A DNA stretch of 64,000 nt, from NCBI GenBank assembly GCA_963723595.1, contig CAVRRQ010000010.1, positions 310,001 to 374,000 of the forward strand, written 5' to 3'. This document shows positions 9,815-18,286 of the stretch, piece after piece. Positions within the stretch are counted from its first letter, which is position 1, and the number at the start of each line of letters is the position of its first letter. The notes below the pieces were generated by a model. That model saw nothing but the letters and a program-made list of their open reading frames with translations, had not been told where the DNA came from and ran no database searches. Origin of the DNA: RYN-230 sp963723595. Lineage in GTDB: Bacteria; Actinomycetota; Actinomycetes; Streptosporangiales; Streptosporangiaceae. The translations under genes were made by a program, and so were the position numbers.

Positions 9815-10208
9815 CCCCGGCGACGAGCTGATGACCAGGGAAGCCTTCGAGGACAACAAGATCCGCAATCGGCTGCACGTGGCGCGGGACGGTGAAGAGG
9901 CCCTGGACTTCCTGTACCGCCGCGGCGCGCACGCCAGCGCGCCGGCCGCCGACCTGATCCTGCTCGACCTCAACCTGCCCAAGTACGACGGGCGGCAGAT
10001 CCTGGAGAAGATCAAGTCTGACCCCGACCTCTCCCACGTGCCGGTAGTGATCCTGACCACCTCCTCGTCCGAGGAGGACATCCTGCGCAGCTACAAGCTG
10101 CACGCCAACGCGTACGTCACCAAGCCGGTGGACGTGGACCAGTTCATCGAGGCCGTCCGGCAGATCGACGAGTTCTTCGTGTCGGTGGTCAAGCTTCCCC
10201 GGCGCTGA
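9771..10208 (+). CDS. Single-domain response regulator, Rcp1-like
   Basis: 145-residue receiver without an output domain. EVLLVEDDPGDELMTREAFEDNK gives the acidic pocket, LILLDLNLPKYDGR the phospho-acceptor Asp, VVILTTSSSEED the Thr/Ser and VTKPVDVDQF the Lys. The EDDPGD and LNLPK...GRQILE patterns are those of receivers that partner phytochrome-like or CHASE3 kinases such as the one just upstream. With no DNA-binding domain it presumably acts by protein contact. Last gene of a three-gene operon; its start overlaps the kinase 3' end by about 44 bases. Confidence 0.92.
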   Translation: MCDLEQIEVLLVEDDPGDELMTREAFEDNKIRNRLHVARDGEEALDFLYRRGAHASAPAADLILLDLNLPKYDGRQILEKIKSDPDLSHVPVVILTTSSSEEDILRSYKLHANAYVTKPVDVDQFIEAVRQIDEFFVSVVKLPRR

Positions 10209-10235
10209 CCGCCGTCTGTCCGCCCCGGCGGCCGG

Positions 10236-11459
10236 TCAGGCGCGCTTGCCAGCGGGGTCTTCTTCCTCCGTGGCCTGCGTGCTGCCGCCTGCACTCGCGT
10301 CCTGGGCGCCCCCGCTGTCCTGCGGCGCGCCCCCGCCCCCGCTTTCAGCGCCGCCCTCGGGCCGGCTGTGGCCGAACATGTCGCCCAGCGCCTGGCGCAT
10401 GGCGGCCCAGCTACGCAGGGAGCCCCGCGGCACCTTGAGCGAGATGTAGGCCGCCGATGCCGGTGGGGATGGGCAGCCAGAAGTTGACCAGCCGCCAGGC
10501 CAGCACGCCCAGCGTGGCGACGCTGCGGGTCAGGCCGAAGCTGACCAGCAGCACGGGGGTCACCGAATCGATGACCCCCAGCCCGGCCGGGGTGATCGGG
10601 ATCGCGCCGAGCACGTTAGCGATCCCGTACGCGGCGAACAGCCCGACCGGGTTGGCGAAGGCGCCGAACGCGGCGATGAAGCACCACAGCGACGCCGCGT
10701 CGAGCAGCCAGTTCAGCGACGCCCAGCTCAGCGACCGACCATGACCCGCGGGTTGCGGGCCAGGCGCGCGCAGTGACTCGTCCGCCTGGAGCACGATGTT
10801 CTCCAGCCGGCGCCGCCGACGTAGGGGATCTTGTCGCCGACCGCGCGCAGGATGCGCGCGGCCCGTTGCGCGCCCCGGGTCAGCCCGATGATCAGCGCCG
10901 CTATCAGGGCGAGCAGCACCGCGCCCACGATGGCCACGCGTCACGTAGATGGGCCGGAACCCGGACAGCGGGATGGAGATGACCAGCGACAGCCAGAGCA
11001 GGACGTTCAGCACGATGGTGGAGCCCATGCCCTTGGTGGCCATCATCACGCCGACGTCGGTGCCGTCCAGCCCCTCCGAGGTGAAGAGCGAGAAGCCGAC
11101 GCCCGCGCTGCCGATGGTGCCCGCGGGGATCATGTGCGCCACCGCCGCCGCGGCCAGGTCGATCCGGAACAGCCGGGAGATGCCCGGCCTGCCCTTCCGG
11201 GGGCAGCAGCTCCCGGGTCAGCAGCGCGTAGCAGAACAGCGAGAGCCCTTCCAGGACCAGCCCGGCGATCATCCAGGGGATGCTCACCCGGCCGAGCAGG
11301 TAGAGGTTCTTGCTCGCGCCGACCAGCTCCGGGATGACCAGGTACTCGATGATCAGGGCCAGGAGGAACAGCAGCATCACCGATGCGGCGGCGCCGGGCC
11401 GCCTGCGCCGGCCCGCAGCCAGCTGGACCGCAGCCAGCGGGGCAGCTGGGGAGCGCCAC
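10236..11459 (-). CDS. UPF0104 / lysylphosphatidylglycerol synthase-type membrane protein, multiply frameshifted
   Basis: A polytopic membrane protein recognisable only by stitching at least five frames. N-terminal pieces read LPRWLRSSWLRAG, then MLLFLLALIIEYLVIPELVGASKNLYLLG, WMIAGLVLEGLSLFCYALLTRELLP, SAGVGFSLFTSEG, VLNVLLWLSLVISI, GAVLLALIAALIIGL, ASLNWLLDAASLWCFIAAFG and NVLGAIPITPAGLGVIDSVTP. The last is the family hallmark (PxxPGGLGxxE-like) of the LPG_synthase_TM / UPF0104 family, flippases or transporters for lipid-linked molecules. The C-terminus is a low-complexity cytoplasmic tail ending at 10236. It starts right after the AI-2E gene stop, so the two share an operon. The exact start is uncertain. 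Confidence 0.7.
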
Positions 11460-11502
11460 CGCCCTGCGGTGCGTCCCCCGGTTCCTCCTGGCTGCGGCCC
11501 GG

Positions 11503-12818
11503 TCAGCTTCGGTCCAGGCGGCGGAAGGTGACTTCGTTGAGCAGGAGGCGGAGCGCAGCGGCGGCGGGGATGGCGACCAGGGCCCCGATGAGGCCCATCA
11601 GCGCCCCGCCGAGCAGGACCGCCACCACCGTCACCACCGCGGGCACCTCCACCGTCCGTCCCATGATTCGTGGCACTATGAGGTAATCCTCCGCCAGCCG
11701 GTACGCGATGTAAAAGGCGAGGGTGGCGATAGCGACCGGGAGGGACACGGTCAGGGCGACCAGGGAGACGATCGCGCCGCCGACCGTGGAGCCGATGACA
11801 GGGATCAGGTCGAGCAGGGCGACCAGCAGGCCGAGCAGCAGCGGGTAGGGAATGCTGAAGATCTGCAGCCAGGCCCAGGTGCCGACCCCGGCGATCAGCG
11901 AGGTCAGGAAGTTGCCCAGCATGTAGCCGCCGACCTTGACGAAGATCTCGTCGCCGATCAGGATGACCCGGGACCGCCGGGACTGGGGGGCCAGGCGGTA
12001 CAGGAACAGCTTGATCCGCGGCATCGCGGCCAGGAAGTAGATCACCAGCACGATGACGACTAGCATCTCGCTGGCCGCGCTCAGCACCAGTGCGCCGGCC
12101 CCGAGGACGCCGCCGACCAGCGCCGTGCCCTTGCTGTTCAGCAGCTTGGTCAGCCGCTGCTCGAGCTGGAACCGCGAGTTCAGCTTGCCGAGCTCGGAGT
12201 TATGGTCCTTGAGCGTGGTCACGTAGTGCGGCAGCTCGCGAACCAGCGCGGTGACCTGGGCGGTGAGCGGGGGCACGGCCGCGGCCACGAACGCGGCGAT
12301 GACAGCGGCCACGATAAGCAGGATCACGATCACCGCGGTCCAGCGGGGCAGCCGGCGGCGGGTCAGCCAGTTCACCGCGGGATCGAGCCCGGCCGCGATG
12401 AACAGGGCCAGGCCGATGAGGACGAGTACCGAGCGGGCCCTGATCAGCAGCTCCACCAGCCCGTAGGTGACCGCCACGCCGGCCGCGGCGGCCATGCCGA
12501 CGAAGAACGGGGAGCGGCGGTTCATCGGGCGGCCGAGCCGGCCCAGCCCGCCGGTTTCCTCGGCGATCACGGCCGCCGCCTCGACCGCCCGCTGCATATG
12601 GTCGGGCGGCGCGGGCTCGCCCTCGGCCGGACGCAGGACGGCCTCATCCTCGAGGTCTTCGCTGGAGAGATCCCGGGCCGCGCTGTCGGTGGCGCTCTGC
12701 TCACGCAGCGTTTCGTCGGCGAGATGGCCGGTTCGCCGGCGCTGCTCCCCGGCTCGTCCGGGTAGCCGGTGGCGCCCGTGCGTGGCTGGCCCAGGTCGCC
12801 GCGCTTCACGTCGCCCAT
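11503..12818 (-). CDS. AI-2E family (PerM) transporter
   Basis: About 437 residues from ATG 12818, directly preceded by AGGAGGA; one frame correction near 12735 within the acidic N-terminal tail. Eight hydrophobic stretches are visible, including FFVGMAAAAGVAVTYGLVEL, VLVLIGLALFIAAGLDPAVNWL, WTAVIVILLIVAAVIAAF, a central soluble region (ELPHYVTTLKDHNSELG), then LLLGLLVALLDLIPVIGSTVGG, the most conserved segment of the family. Members export small molecules or sodium; the substrate here is unknown. The downstream UPF0104 gene follows closely, suggesting a two-gene membrane operon. Confidence 0.87.
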
Positions 12819-12937
12819 CCTCCTGAAGGCACTGCCGGGCTGACCGGGGGTCGGCGGGGGAGCGGCAGGGCCGGTGGGGCTCTAGGCTGCCCCGCCGCGA
12901 CCCTTTCACACATGGCCGGCCGGGGCAGATGCGGCCT

Positions 12938-13000
12938 GTGGTGCCGCAGTGGTGTGGGGCGGCGGTGTGCCGCAGTGGTGTGCGCAGTGGTGTGGCGCTG
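12938..13000. repeat. Short GTG-rich tandem repeat between divergent genes
   Basis: Three imperfect copies of GCCGCAGTGGTGTG are strung across the promoter region between the AI-2E gene (leftward) and the small hydrophilic protein (rightward). The last copy is shortened. No function is visible. Confidence 0.5.
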
Positions 13001-13098
13001 ACCGAGGTGAGGGTGCCGCCCATCTGGGTAGCTGCCCTCCCGGCGGAGGGAACGGGCGCGCCGCGCACCGCGGCGCCCGACGAAGGGAGCCACAGTCG

Positions 13099-13407
13099 AT
13101 GAGCGAGAGCAGCACCGATACCAGCGGGACCGGCCCGTCTGAGGGCCGCGGCGAGCACGAGCGGGACCGGGATGAGTTCCAGGACGGCACCGGCTACCAG
13201 CCCAGCACCAACCAGGCCCAGGACGAGCCGCTGCCCGCCAGTCATCACGACGATGGCGGCCAGGAGGCGGGCCGCCGGCGCGGCGCACGGGACGAGTCAG
13301 CGGACCGCGGGCAAGCCGGCGGCGGGCAGGCCGGCGGCGGGCAGGCCGGCAGCAGTGACAGCGCCCGTGGCCAGTCCAGCCACGACGAGAAGGGCCAGGG
13401 CAGCTAA
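13099..13407 (+). CDS. Small hydrophilic, intrinsically disordered protein
   Basis: 102 residues from ATG 13099, with AAGGGAG eight bases upstream. It is rich in Ser, Asp, Glu, Gln and Gly, has no hydrophobic segment, and contains a repeated QAGGG unit (three copies near residues 74-86). I recognise no family; composition resembles small stress-induced hydrophilic proteins of actinomycetes. It ends 11 bases from the convergent DUF3040 gene. The repeat part is encoded by GGCGGGCA-type tandem DNA and may vary in copy number. Confidence 0.5.
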   Translation: MSESSTDTSGTGPSEGRGEHERDRDEFQDGTGYQPSTNQAQDEPLPASHHDDGGQEAGRRRGARDESADRGQAGGGQAGGGQAGSSDSARGQSSHDEKGQGS

Positions 13408-13418
13408 CCGGGGGTGGG

Positions 13419-13911
13419 TTACCTGCTCCCGGGGGTCGGCTGCGGGCGGCCGGCCCGGCAGCCGGCCCCGCCGGAGCCCGGCGCGCCGGGGACGGAACCG
13501 AGCAGCCCGGGCACCATGGCCGCCGCGACGGCCCGGCCGCAGCCGCGGCGTCCGGCCGCCCCGCTGCTGACCAGGCTCACGACGAGCAGGCTCGCGGCCA
13601 CCAGGAGCAGCAGCGGGACCAGCACGATCCGGCTGAGCTGGCGCCGTGCCTGCCGCCTGCGCGGGTGGCCCCGGCCAGGCGGGCCGGCCCGGTGGCGGCT
13701 GGCCCGGTGGCGGCTGCCCCGGTAGCGGTGGCCCGGGAGCCGGTGCCGGGTCCACCACGAGCCCGGCGGCAGTGTCTCCGCGGACGGCATCGCCTCCAGC
13801 CGGGTGAGGTCGGTGAAGAGGCCGAACATCGTGGCCAGCCGGGGCTCCGCCGACTGGAGGACATCGTCGATCTGCGTTCAGGGCGTGCTGCTGGCTGGGG
13901 GGCAGGGCCAT
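13419..13911 (-). CDS. DUF3040-like small membrane protein
   Basis: The N-terminus MALPPSQQHALNQID...LQSAEPRLATMF has the pattern of DUF3040 proteins (MxLSxxEQxxLxxIExxLxxxDPxLAxxL), which are almost confined to actinobacteria. One extra base near 13876 must be skipped. A basic, His/Arg/Gly-rich stretch follows, encoded by repetitive GGCGGCTGGCCCGGT-like DNA, then a single membrane helix (IVLVPLLLLVAASLLVVSLV) and a short tail. Canonical members have two helices, so this one is atypical. Function unknown. Confidence 0.6.
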
Positions 13912-14011
13912 GGGCTTTCTCCGGGTCAGGTGCTGGGCCTAGCGCTACCCGCAGGCGTGGGCCTAGCGCTACCCGCGGGCGGCGGATTAAACGGCCGCCC
14001 CGCCGCCCGCG

Positions 14012-14095
14012 TCCCGGCTGGTCACCCTCTGGTCACCCCCGGCTGGTCACCCCCGGCTGGTCACCCCTGGCTCGGCACCCTCCGGCTGGTCAGCC
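14012..14095. repeat. CCGGCTGGTCACCCC tandem repeat at a gene 3' end
   Basis: Five to six copies, some partial, of CCGGCTGGTCACCCC run into the stop codon of the Rieske gene (14090-14092). The array lies just outside the coding region. Similar 15-base arrays end other genes in this window (17441, 29311, 59668). Confidence 0.6.
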
Positions 14096-15006
14096 GGCGT
14101 CGGGCAGGCAGACCTGGATCATGCCGTCGCGGACCCGGGTGCTGAACACCGGCTGGGGCGCCGTCGCGGGTCCGCGGGCCACGGCCCCGTCCGTGATCCG
14201 GAACGCGCTGCCGTGCCACGGGCAGGTCAGGCACCCCGCGTCCAGGTCGCCCTCCCACAGCGGCCCCGACAGGTGGCTGCACCGCCCGGCCAGGACGCGC
14301 ACGGCGTGGCCGTCCCGGATGACGACCACCGGCACCTCGCCCAGCATGGCCCGGACCGGCTCGCCGTCGCGCAGGCCGGGCGCGGGCATCAGGTCATGCC
14401 AGCCCGGCTCGACGAGGTGGGGCACGGGCTCCGCCTGGTTGGCCCCGCCCGAGAGCCGGAACGAGATGTGCCCGCCGAGCAGGCCGCCCGCGGTCACCGC
14501 GGCCAGGCCGGCCAGGCGGAGGGCCCGGCTCGCCGCGGGTTTGCGGGTCAGCAGCGAGGCGCCGTACAACCCGGCCGCGGTGATGTTGGCGGCCGCGTGC
14601 ACCACGCCCACCCGCATCTGCTGCTCGTGCTGCTCGGACCAGTCCGCCGCGCCGGCCAGCGCGGCCGCCGCAGCCGCGGCGAGCCCGAACGCCACCAGCC
14701 GCCGCCGCTGGGCCTCGCCGCCGCGGCCTCGGCCACGGCGGCTTCACCCCGGGCAGCGTCAGTCCCGGCCGGGTGACCCCGCACGGCGTCCAGCACCGCC
14801 GCGGACAGCCATGCTCCGACCGGCGCCTGGGCCAGTACCGGGTGCAGCGGGTGCCCGAGCCAGACGCCGTTGAGGGCGTCCCGCACCGGGCCGGGCCGCA
14901 GCCGCCGCACCACCCGCTGGGCGGGCGTGACCACGCGATCCAGGGCCTCAGCCTGCTCGAGCCTGGAGAGCTGGAAGACCCCGGAGAGCGGGGAGATGTG
15001 GCGCAT
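14090..15006 (-). CDS. DUF2231 membrane domain fused to a Rieske [2Fe-2S] domain
   Basis: Start ATG 15006. One frame correction near 14715 joins an N-terminal helix-rich part (GVWLGHPLHPVLAQAPVGAW is the DUF2231 signature) to VAFGLAAAAAAALAGAADW and further membrane helices, then the Rieske domain: CSHLSGPLWEG (C-x-H) and CLTCPWHGSAF (C-x2-H), both ligand pairs of the [2Fe-2S] cluster intact, followed by GPATAPQPVF. About 305 residues. Likely an electron-transfer protein anchored in the membrane, with the Rieske domain after the helices. No oxygenase partner lies nearby. Divergent from the acyl-CoA dehydrogenase cassette at 15111. Confidence 0.82.
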
Positions 15007-15110
15007 GGGGCGTCTGCTTTCCGTGAAACCCGAGGCCAAACCGAATGAAGCCGTCCGCAGCGGGTAGAGGCGGGCGCTGCCCCGTGACTGACGAAGGAGC
15101 ACCCCAGGCT

Positions 15111-16118
15111 ATGACGAGCATCGAGGCCGCGCGGGGAGATGTGGACTGATGTGGACAGCCCGCCCCCGTGGCGGGTCACGGCGGCCGCCTTCGCCGGGGC
15201 GGTGGAGTCGGGGCGGCTGGATCTGCCGCTGCCGGGCAGCGGGCGGACCCGTGAACGCTGGGCCCGGCTGGCCGACCTGGCCGCCGAGGACCTGTCCCTG
15301 GTCCGGCTGGGTGAGGGGCACGCGGACGCGGTGGCGATCCTGGCCGAGCTGGGCGGCCCGGCGCCCGGGCCGGGCAGCCGGTGGGGGGTCTGGGCCGCGA
15401 TGCCGCCCGGCCCGCGGCCTGACCGCGGTCCGCTCTCCCCGCGGCTGGCGGATCAGCGGCCTCAAGCAGTACTGCTCCGGCGCCCGGGCCTGCAGCTGCG
15501 CGCTGGTCACCGCGGCCGCGCCGGACGGGGTCCGGCTGTTCGCGGTGGCCACCGACGGTCTTGCCCCCGTGCCGGGCAGCTGGCCGGCCACCGGGATGGC
15601 GGGCAGCGACACCCTGGACATCGACTTCGACGACATCGCCGCCGAGCCGGTGGGGCCGCCCGGCGGCTACTCCGGGCGGCCCGGGTTCGCGCACGGCGGC
15701 GTGGGCGTGGCGGCGTGCTGGTACGGCGGGGCCCGGGCCGTCGCGGGCACCCTGCTCGCCGCGGCCCGCCGCCGGGACGTGGGCCCGCACGCCCTGGCCC
15801 ACCTGGGTGCGGTTGACATCGCGCTGACCAGCGCCCGGACGGCGCTGGACCAGTCCGCGGACGAGATCGACGCCGACCCCTACGACCTCGCGGGCAGCGG
15901 GCCGGCCCGGGCCCTCCGGGTGCGGGCCCAGGTCGAGGCGGCCGCGACCGAGGTGATGGCCCGGGTCGGGCGGGCGCTCGGGGCCGGGCCGCTGGCCCAC
16001 GACGAGGCGCATGGCCGCCGGGTCGCCGACCTGACCGTGTACCTGCGCCAGCATCACGCCGAACGGGACCTGGCCCAGCTGGGCGACGCTGGTCGCGGAG
16101 CGGGGCCCCGCGTGGTGA
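15111..16118 (+). CDS. Acyl-CoA dehydrogenase-like flavoprotein, first gene of a four-gene cassette
   Basis: About 330 residues when corrected for indels near 15145, 15415 and 16090. The best start is ATG 15111 behind AAGGAG; ATG 15139 is an alternative. N-terminal helices (AFAGAVESGRLDLPLPG) are followed by the beta domain: WRISGLKQYCSGA (the W-x-L-x-G-x-K-x-x-x-S-G hallmark), then DTLDIDFDDI and helices with GVGVAACWYGGARAVAGTLL. It is shorter than catabolic enzymes of the family. The gene ends in TGGTGA, and the PIG-L start (GTG) overlaps its stop. Its place beside a deacetylase, a NodS-type methyltransferase and a GT2 suggests a biosynthetic role rather than beta-oxidation. Confidence 0.75.
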
Positions 16119-16840
16119 ACGCGATCGACCAGCCCGGCACCGATGAGGCGGACTGGCGGGCCTGGACGGGGCTGCGCGGGCTCCCGGCGGCCGACTTCAC
16201 CGGCTGGTCACGCGTGCTGGTGCTGGCCGCCCATCCCGACGACGAGGTGCTCGGCGTCGGCGGCACGATGGCGCTGCTGGCCGCGGCCGGGGCCCGGCTC
16301 CGGCTGGTCTCGGTGACCGACGGCGAGGCGTCCCATCCCGGCCACCCGGACCCGGCCGTCCTGGCCGCCCGCCGGGCCGCCGAGACGGCCAGCGCGCTCC
16401 GGGTGCTCGGCGCCCAGGCCACCGACGTGATCCGGCTCGGGTTCCCCGATACCGGCGTGGCGGACCGCGAGGACGCCCTGGCGGCCCTGCTGCCCGGGCT
16501 CGCCGCGGGCTGCGACGCGGTGCTGGCCCCCTGGGACCGGGATGTGCACGCCGACCACGAGGCGGTGGGGCGGGCCGCCCGCCACGCCGGCCCGCCCACC
16601 TTCTGGTACCCGGTGTGGACCTGGCACTGGGCCCGCCCGGGCGACTCACGGGTCCCGTGGGAGCACGGCGTGCGCGTGTCGTTGCGGCCCCCGGTCGCCG
16701 CCCGCAAACGCGCCGCCATCCGCTGCTTCGCCAGCCAGCTGGAGCCCCGGGGTCCCGGCGCCGGCCCCGTGCTGACCCCGGACACCGTGGCTCATTTCGC
16801 CCGCGATCACGAGGTGCTGCTGCGGGCGGCGCACCGATGA
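16115..16840 (+). CDS. PIG-L family N-deacetylase
   Basis: 241 residues from GTG 16115, overlapping the upstream stop by four bases (GTGA). The metal/catalytic motif is VLVLAAHPDDEVLGVGG; a second zinc-ligand motif, WDRDVHADHEAVGRA, follows, as in MshB/BshB and GlcNAc-PI deacetylases. These zinc enzymes remove acetyl from N-acetylglucosamine-type sugars. No signal peptide, so cytoplasmic. The ATGA overlap with the next gene implies translational coupling of the cassette. The MSH pathway deacetylase is another possibility, but the neighbours do not fit mycothiol synthesis. Confidence 0.9.
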   Translation: MNAIDQPGTDEADWRAWTGLRGLPAADFTGWSRVLVLAAHPDDEVLGVGGTMALLAAAGARLRLVSVTDGEASHPGHPDPAVLAARRAAETASALRVLGAQATDVIRLGFPDTGVADREDALAALLPGLAAGCDAVLAPWDRDVHADHEAVGRAARHAGPPTFWYPVWTWHWARPGDSRVPWEHGVRVSLRPPVAARKRAAIRCFASQLEPRGPGAGPVLTPDTVAHFARDHEVLLRAAHR

Positions 16841-17446
16841 GCCTGGACGCCGGCTACTTCGACCAGATGTACGCGGCGGCGGACGACCCGTGGGAGCTGG
16901 CCACCCGGTGGTACGAGACGCGGAAGTACGCGCTCACCATGGCACTGCTGCCGGACCCGCGCTACCAGGACGCCTTCGAGCCGGGCTGCTCGGTCGGGCG
17001 TGCTGACCGGGATGCTGGCCGCCCGCTGCGGCCAGGTGCTGGCCTGGGACGCCTCGGCGGCCGCCGTCCGCGCGGCGGGCGCGCGGACCGCCGGGCTGCC
17101 GAACGTCTGCGTGCGCCGTGGCGCGATCCCGGGGGACTGGCCGCCCGGCCAGTTCGACCTCATCGTGTTCTCCGAGGTGCTCTACTACTTCGCCGGACGT
17201 GAGCTGGACCAGGTCCTGGACCGGGGCGTCGCGTCGCTGCGGCCCGGCGGCAGCCTGCTCGCGGTGCACTGGCGGCACCCGGTGGCCGACTACCCGCGCA
17301 GCGGCGACGACGTGCACCAGGTCCTGGCCGCCCGCCCCGACCTGGCCCGCCGGGTCGGGCACACCGAGACGGACTTCACCGCCGAGGTGTACCAGCGGGC
17401 CGGCCGCGAGCTGCTGTCGGTGGCCCAGGCCGAGGGCCTGGCATGA
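16837..17446 (+). CDS. NodS-like SAM-dependent methyltransferase
   Basis: About 202 residues, ATG 16837 overlapping the PIG-L stop (ATGA), with one +1 correction near 17000. The N-terminus YFDQMYAAADDPWELATRWYE matches the NodS family, as does FEPGCSVG followed by LTGMLAARCGQVLAWDAS (SAM-binding motif I and acidic end of strand 2). FDLIVFSEVLYYF is motif IV. NodS N-methylates the deacetylated glucosamine of rhizobial Nod factors, after NodB deacetylation. Here the methyltransferase directly follows a deacetylase, the same chemical order. The substrate is unproven. The stop codon lies inside a 15-base tandem repeat. Confidence 0.85.
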
Positions 17447-17500
17447 GGAACAGGAGCATGAGGAACAGGAGCATGACGAGCCGGGGCATGAGGAACAGGG
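17441..17500. repeat. Four tandem 15-base repeats across a stop codon
   Basis: Unit GCATGAGGAACAGGA at 17441, 17456, 17471 (diverged) and 17486. The methyltransferase stop codon TGA is in copy 1. Read one base off, the array encodes HEEQE units that would add an acidic tail, so slippage here could change the C-terminus. It separates the methyltransferase from the GT2 gene. Confidence 0.7.
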
Positions 17501-17527
17501 CGTGCTGATCACGGTGGGAGGAGCACC

Positions 17528-18238
17528 ATGATCGCCGCCGTCGGCGTGGTCATCCCGGCGCACGACGAAGAGGACCTGCTGCCGTCCTGCCTGGCCGCGG
17601 TGCGGCTGGCCGCGGCGCCGCTGGCCGGCCTCGCGGTCCACCTGGTCGTGGTGGCTGACGCCTGCACCGACCAGACCGCGGCGCTGGCCCGGGCCGGGGG
17701 AGCGGCGGTGCTGGACATCGGGGCCCGGAACGTGGGCGCCGCCCGCGCCGCCGGGGTGGCGGAGGTGCTCCGCCGGACCGGGCCGCTCGATCCGGCCTCG
17801 CTCTGGCTGGCCACGACGGACGCGGACACGCTGGTCCCGCCCTCCTGGCTGACCCGGCAGCTGCGCTACGCCGAGGGCGGCTGGGACGCGGTCGTGGGCA
17901 CCATCACGGTGACCGACTGGCGGCAGTACCCGGCCGAGGTGCCGCCGCGCTTCCAGCAGCTCTACGCGACGGCCGGGCCGACCCACCCGCACGTGCACGG
18001 GGCCAACCTGGGCTTCAGCGCGGCCGCCTACCTGGCGGCGGGCGGTTTCGGCCCGGCCCGGACCGCCGAGGACCACGCGCTGGTCAACGCGCTCACCGCC
18101 GCCGGCCGCCGGGTGCTGCGGACCACCACGGTGAGCGTGGTCACCTCGGCCCGGTCCCGGGCCCGCGCCCCGCACGGCTTCAGCCACCTGCTGACCACGC
18201 TGTCCGCTCCCGCGGAGGCCCAGGCCGCAGAGGCCTGA
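17528..18238 (+). CDS. Family 2 glycosyltransferase
   Basis: 236 residues from ATG 17528 with GGGAGGAG upstream. GT-A fold: VGVVIPAHDEEDLLPSCLAAV, VVVADACTDQTAALA, ARNVGAARAAG, then WLATTDADTLVPPSWL (DxD region) and HGANLGFSAAAYLAAGGF (acceptor loop). The C-terminus, with TSARSRARAPHGF, is typical of the GT2 proteins found with acyl-CoA dehydrogenase/PIG-L/NodS neighbours. No membrane helix, so cytoplasmic or peripheral. Probably adds a nucleotide-activated sugar to the product of the cassette. Last gene of the cassette; the convergent CDF transporter begins 37 bases on. Confidence 0.87.
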   Translation: MIAAVGVVIPAHDEEDLLPSCLAAVRLAAAPLAGLAVHLVVVADACTDQTAALARAGGAAVLDIGARNVGAARAAGVAEVLRRTGPLDPASLWLATTDADTLVPPSWLTRQLRYAEGGWDAVVGTITVTDWRQYPAEVPPRFQQLYATAGPTHPHVHGANLGFSAAAYLAAGGFGPARTAEDHALVNALTAAGRRVLRTTTVSVVTSARSRARAPHGFSHLLTTLSAPAEAQAAEA

Positions 18239-18240
18239 TC

Positions 18241-18286
18241 CCGGTCAGGTCCGGGCGCGGAGACTTGGTCCCCGGTCAGGTCCGGG
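18241..18286. repeat. Direct repeat with small inverted arms between convergent genes
   Basis: CCGGTCAGGTCCGGG occurs at 18241 and 18272. Each copy can fold as a small CCGG/CCGG hairpin, so the pair may act as a weak bidirectional terminator between the GT2 and CDF genes. The second copy includes the CDF stop codon. Confidence 0.45.
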
